13,637 bases of DNA from an uncultured Ruminiclostridium sp. (GTDB lineage Bacteria > Bacillota > Clostridia > Oscillospirales > Ruminococcaceae). Positions 12,508 to 13,637 of this stretch are shown one piece after another. Under the pieces are notes generated by a model, which worked only from the letters and a program-made list of their open reading frames with translations, searched no databases and had not been told where the DNA came from. Location of the stretch: assembly GCA_910585505.1 (NCBI GenBank), contig CAJUFF010000068.1, positions 1-13,637 of the forward strand. Reading direction: 5' to 3'. Position 1 is the stretch's first letter; each line of letters starts with the position of its first letter. The translations under genes and the position numbers were made by a program.

Positions 12508-13410
12508 ATGATTTACACAGTCACTTTTAATCCGGCCATAGATTACGTTGTACAAACCACCGATTTCAAAATAGGCTCGGTCAATCGTTCCATTTCGGAA
12601 CAAATTTATTTCGGAGGAAAGGGGATAAACGTTTCCATTGTGCTTTCGCGTCTTGAAATAAGCTCGATCGCTTTGGGCTTCACCGCGGGATTTACTGGAA
12701 GAGCGATAGAGAAGGGTGTTGCCGAAGCAGGTATTAAAACCGATTTCGTGCATCTGGAAAACGACTGCTCACGCATAAATGTAAAAATAAAATCCGATTC
12801 CGAAACCGAGCTAAACGGACAAGGACCCGATATACCGGACAAGGCAATAGAAGCGCTTTTTGAAAAGCTTGACGATCTTCGGGACGGAGATATATTGGTG
12901 CTGGCGGGAAGCGTTCCCAATTCCCTTCCAATGGATATTTACGAAAAAATACTCGCCCGTCTGTCTCGTAAAAAAATCAATTCGGTGGTGGACGCTTCCG
13001 GAAAGCTGCTGCTTAATGTGCTTAAATACAAGCCTTTTCTGATAAAACCCAACGCCGACGAGTTGTCCGAGATGTTTGGCGCCGCCATTTCCGGAAAAGA
13101 TGATGTTGTTAAATACGGAAAAAAGCTAAAAGAAATGGGAGCGCAAAATGTTCTTGTTTCTTTGGCGGGAGACGGCGCGGTGCTTATAGACGAATACGGG
13201 ACTGTGCATATTCAAAGAGCCTGTATTGGCAAGATAAAAAATTCCGTGGGAGCGGGGGATTCCATGGTAGCGGGGTTTATAGCGGGCTATTTTATTAAAA
13301 AAGAGTACGCATACGCGCTGAAGCTCGGCACCGCCGCAGGCGGCGCCACGGCATTTTCCGACGGATTGGCAGAGAAAGAAAAAATATTTGCGCTTTTATC
13401 CCAATTGTAA
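12508..13410 (+). CDS. fruK: 1-phosphofructokinase
   Basis: The product (300 aa) phosphorylates fructose 1-phosphate to fructose 1,6-bisphosphate in the cytosol and belongs to the PfkB sugar-kinase family. It opens MIYTVTFNPAIDYVV, has the substrate loop YFGGKGIN (34-41), SRINVKIKS (88-96), ELNGQGP (101-107), LAGSVPNSLP (132-141) and FLIKPNADEL (177-186). The anion-hole and catalytic motif is NSVGAGDSMVAGF (245-257) with catalytic D251. The start chosen has AAGGAG (12494-12499) eight bases upstream; an in-frame ATG at 12466 adds 14 residues not typical of the family and has no such site. FruK usually sits with fruR and a fructose PTS gene; neither is visible here. Close relatives such as tagatose-6-phosphate kinase (LacC) are a less likely alternative. 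Confidence 0.93.
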   Translation: MIYTVTFNPAIDYVVQTTDFKIGSVNRSISEQIYFGGKGINVSIVLSRLEISSIALGFTAGFTGRAIEKGVAEAGIKTDFVHLENDCSRINVKIKSDSETELNGQGPDIPDKAIEALFEKLDDLRDGDILVLAGSVPNSLPMDIYEKILARLSRKKINSVVDASGKLLLNVLKYKPFLIKPNADELSEMFGAAISGKDDVVKYGKKLKEMGAQNVLVSLAGDGAVLIDEYGTVHIQRACIGKIKNSVGAGDSMVAGFIAGYFIKKEYAYALKLGTAAGGATAFSDGLAEKEKIFALLSQL

Positions 13411-13425
13411 TCGGAGGTTCTCCGA
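13411..13425 (+). other. Short hairpin directly after fruK stop
   Basis: TCGGAG (13411-13416) and CTCCGA (13420-13425) form a 6-bp stem around GTT directly after the stop codon. It is followed by A residues rather than T, so it is a poor terminator on the plus strand. Confidence 0.4.
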
Positions 13426-13457
13426 AAAATGTAATTTGTTCAAAGTCCGCTAATACC

Positions 13458-13492
13458 AATCTTTAATCAAGTCTACAACTTGATTAAAGATT
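13458..13492. repeat. AATCTTTAATCAAGT palindrome (loop CTACA)
   Basis: AATCTTTAATCAAGT (13458-13472) and its exact complement (13478-13492) form a 15-bp perfect stem around CTACA. It is the partner of 7630-7664, with the same left flank TAATACC. It may act as the 3' structure of fruK mRNA. Confidence 0.88.
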
Positions 13493-13505
13493 GCACCCTA
13501 AGCAC

Positions 13506-13553
13506 TAATCTTTGATCATTCATATTATTTGTTTATAATATATTCAAAGATTA
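13506..13553. repeat. Related palindrome TAATCTTTGA/TCAAAGATTA
   Basis: TAATCTTTGA (13506-13515) and TCAAAGATTA (13544-13553) are perfect 10-bp inverted repeats around a 28-base AT-rich loop. The stem word AATCTTTGAT is shared with the arms of the palindrome at 7630-7664. It abuts TIR element copy D. Confidence 0.7.
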
Positions 13554-13554
13554 A

Positions 13555-13637
13555 ACCTTGTTTGAAAAATCGGAAACGCCGTCTTTTCGCCCCCAAACGG
13601 TCATCTTCCGCGTCAAAAAGCCTCGTCAAACGACGGT
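13555..13637 (+). repeat. Dispersed TIR element, copy D (runs off window)
   Basis: The copy starts ACCTTGTTTGAAAAATCGG and continues with the family core through CGACGGT at the window edge, so its right terminal arm is not visible. It is the same orientation as copy C and opposite to A and B. It lies about 145 bases after fruK. Confidence 0.85.

Noticed and set aside
1..13637. CRISPR array, tRNA, rRNA or prophage
   Set aside because: No regularly spaced short repeats with unique spacers, no cloverleaf or rRNA-like sequence, and no phage genes were seen.

Overview
The window looks like chromosomal DNA of an anaerobic Firmicute of class Clostridia, probably close to Oscillospiraceae/Ruminococcaceae. 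The clues are AGGAG-type ribosome binding sites, sigma-A promoters with frequent extended -10 (TGn) motifs, a CD1871A-family CXXC mini-protein beside a TlpA lipoprotein and a 4Fe-4S membrane protein, and proteins of Clostridia character (FruK, DegV, a GH53 lipoprotein). Genus-level assignment is not possible from the sequence alone.

Layout. Positions 246-6137 carry six minus-strand genes in two transcription units. The upstream unit is trmL then degV, with a good promoter at 6182-6210. The next is a lower-glycolysis cluster: pgk (promoter at 4657-4685), a strong hairpin, a small pentapeptide-repeat protein, tpiA and gpmI, ending in a terminator at 82-113. Neither gap nor eno is present. A lone plus-strand gene (6820-7410) encodes a Lys/Ala-rich tail joined to an SCP2-like domain and has its own promoter and terminator. 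A minus-strand redox operon follows (9710 to 8081): TlpA-like lipoprotein, a 48-residue CD1871A-family protein, and a NapH/YccM-like 4Fe-4S membrane protein. A minus-strand GH53 endo-galactanase lipoprotein (12019-10013) has its own promoter. The last gene is plus-strand fruK (12508-13410), preceded by a tandem duplication of promoter and leader.

How they fit together. Pgk, TpiA, GpmI and FruK are sugar-catabolic enzymes, and the GH53 lipoprotein would release galacto-oligosaccharides outside the cell. The redox operon would support extracytoplasmic thiol chemistry.

The least ordinary content is intergenic. Four copies of a terminally inverted-repeat element (about 95-156 bp; ends resembling GGCCTTGTTTGAAAA) lie between genes. 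Interleaved with them are shorter palindromes of at least two related types, one ending ATACTAAT/ATTAGTAT and one built on AATCTTTAATCAAGT. Substitutions between copies preserve base-pairing in the palindromes and in the element ends, which suggests that structure is conserved. No transposase or other protein for mobilising them is in the window. Other points of interest are trmL, which has no ATG/GTG/TTG at the expected start (ATA instead), a gpmI stop codon inside a perfect hairpin, and an iPGM whose motifs resemble the plant/kinetoplastid branch.
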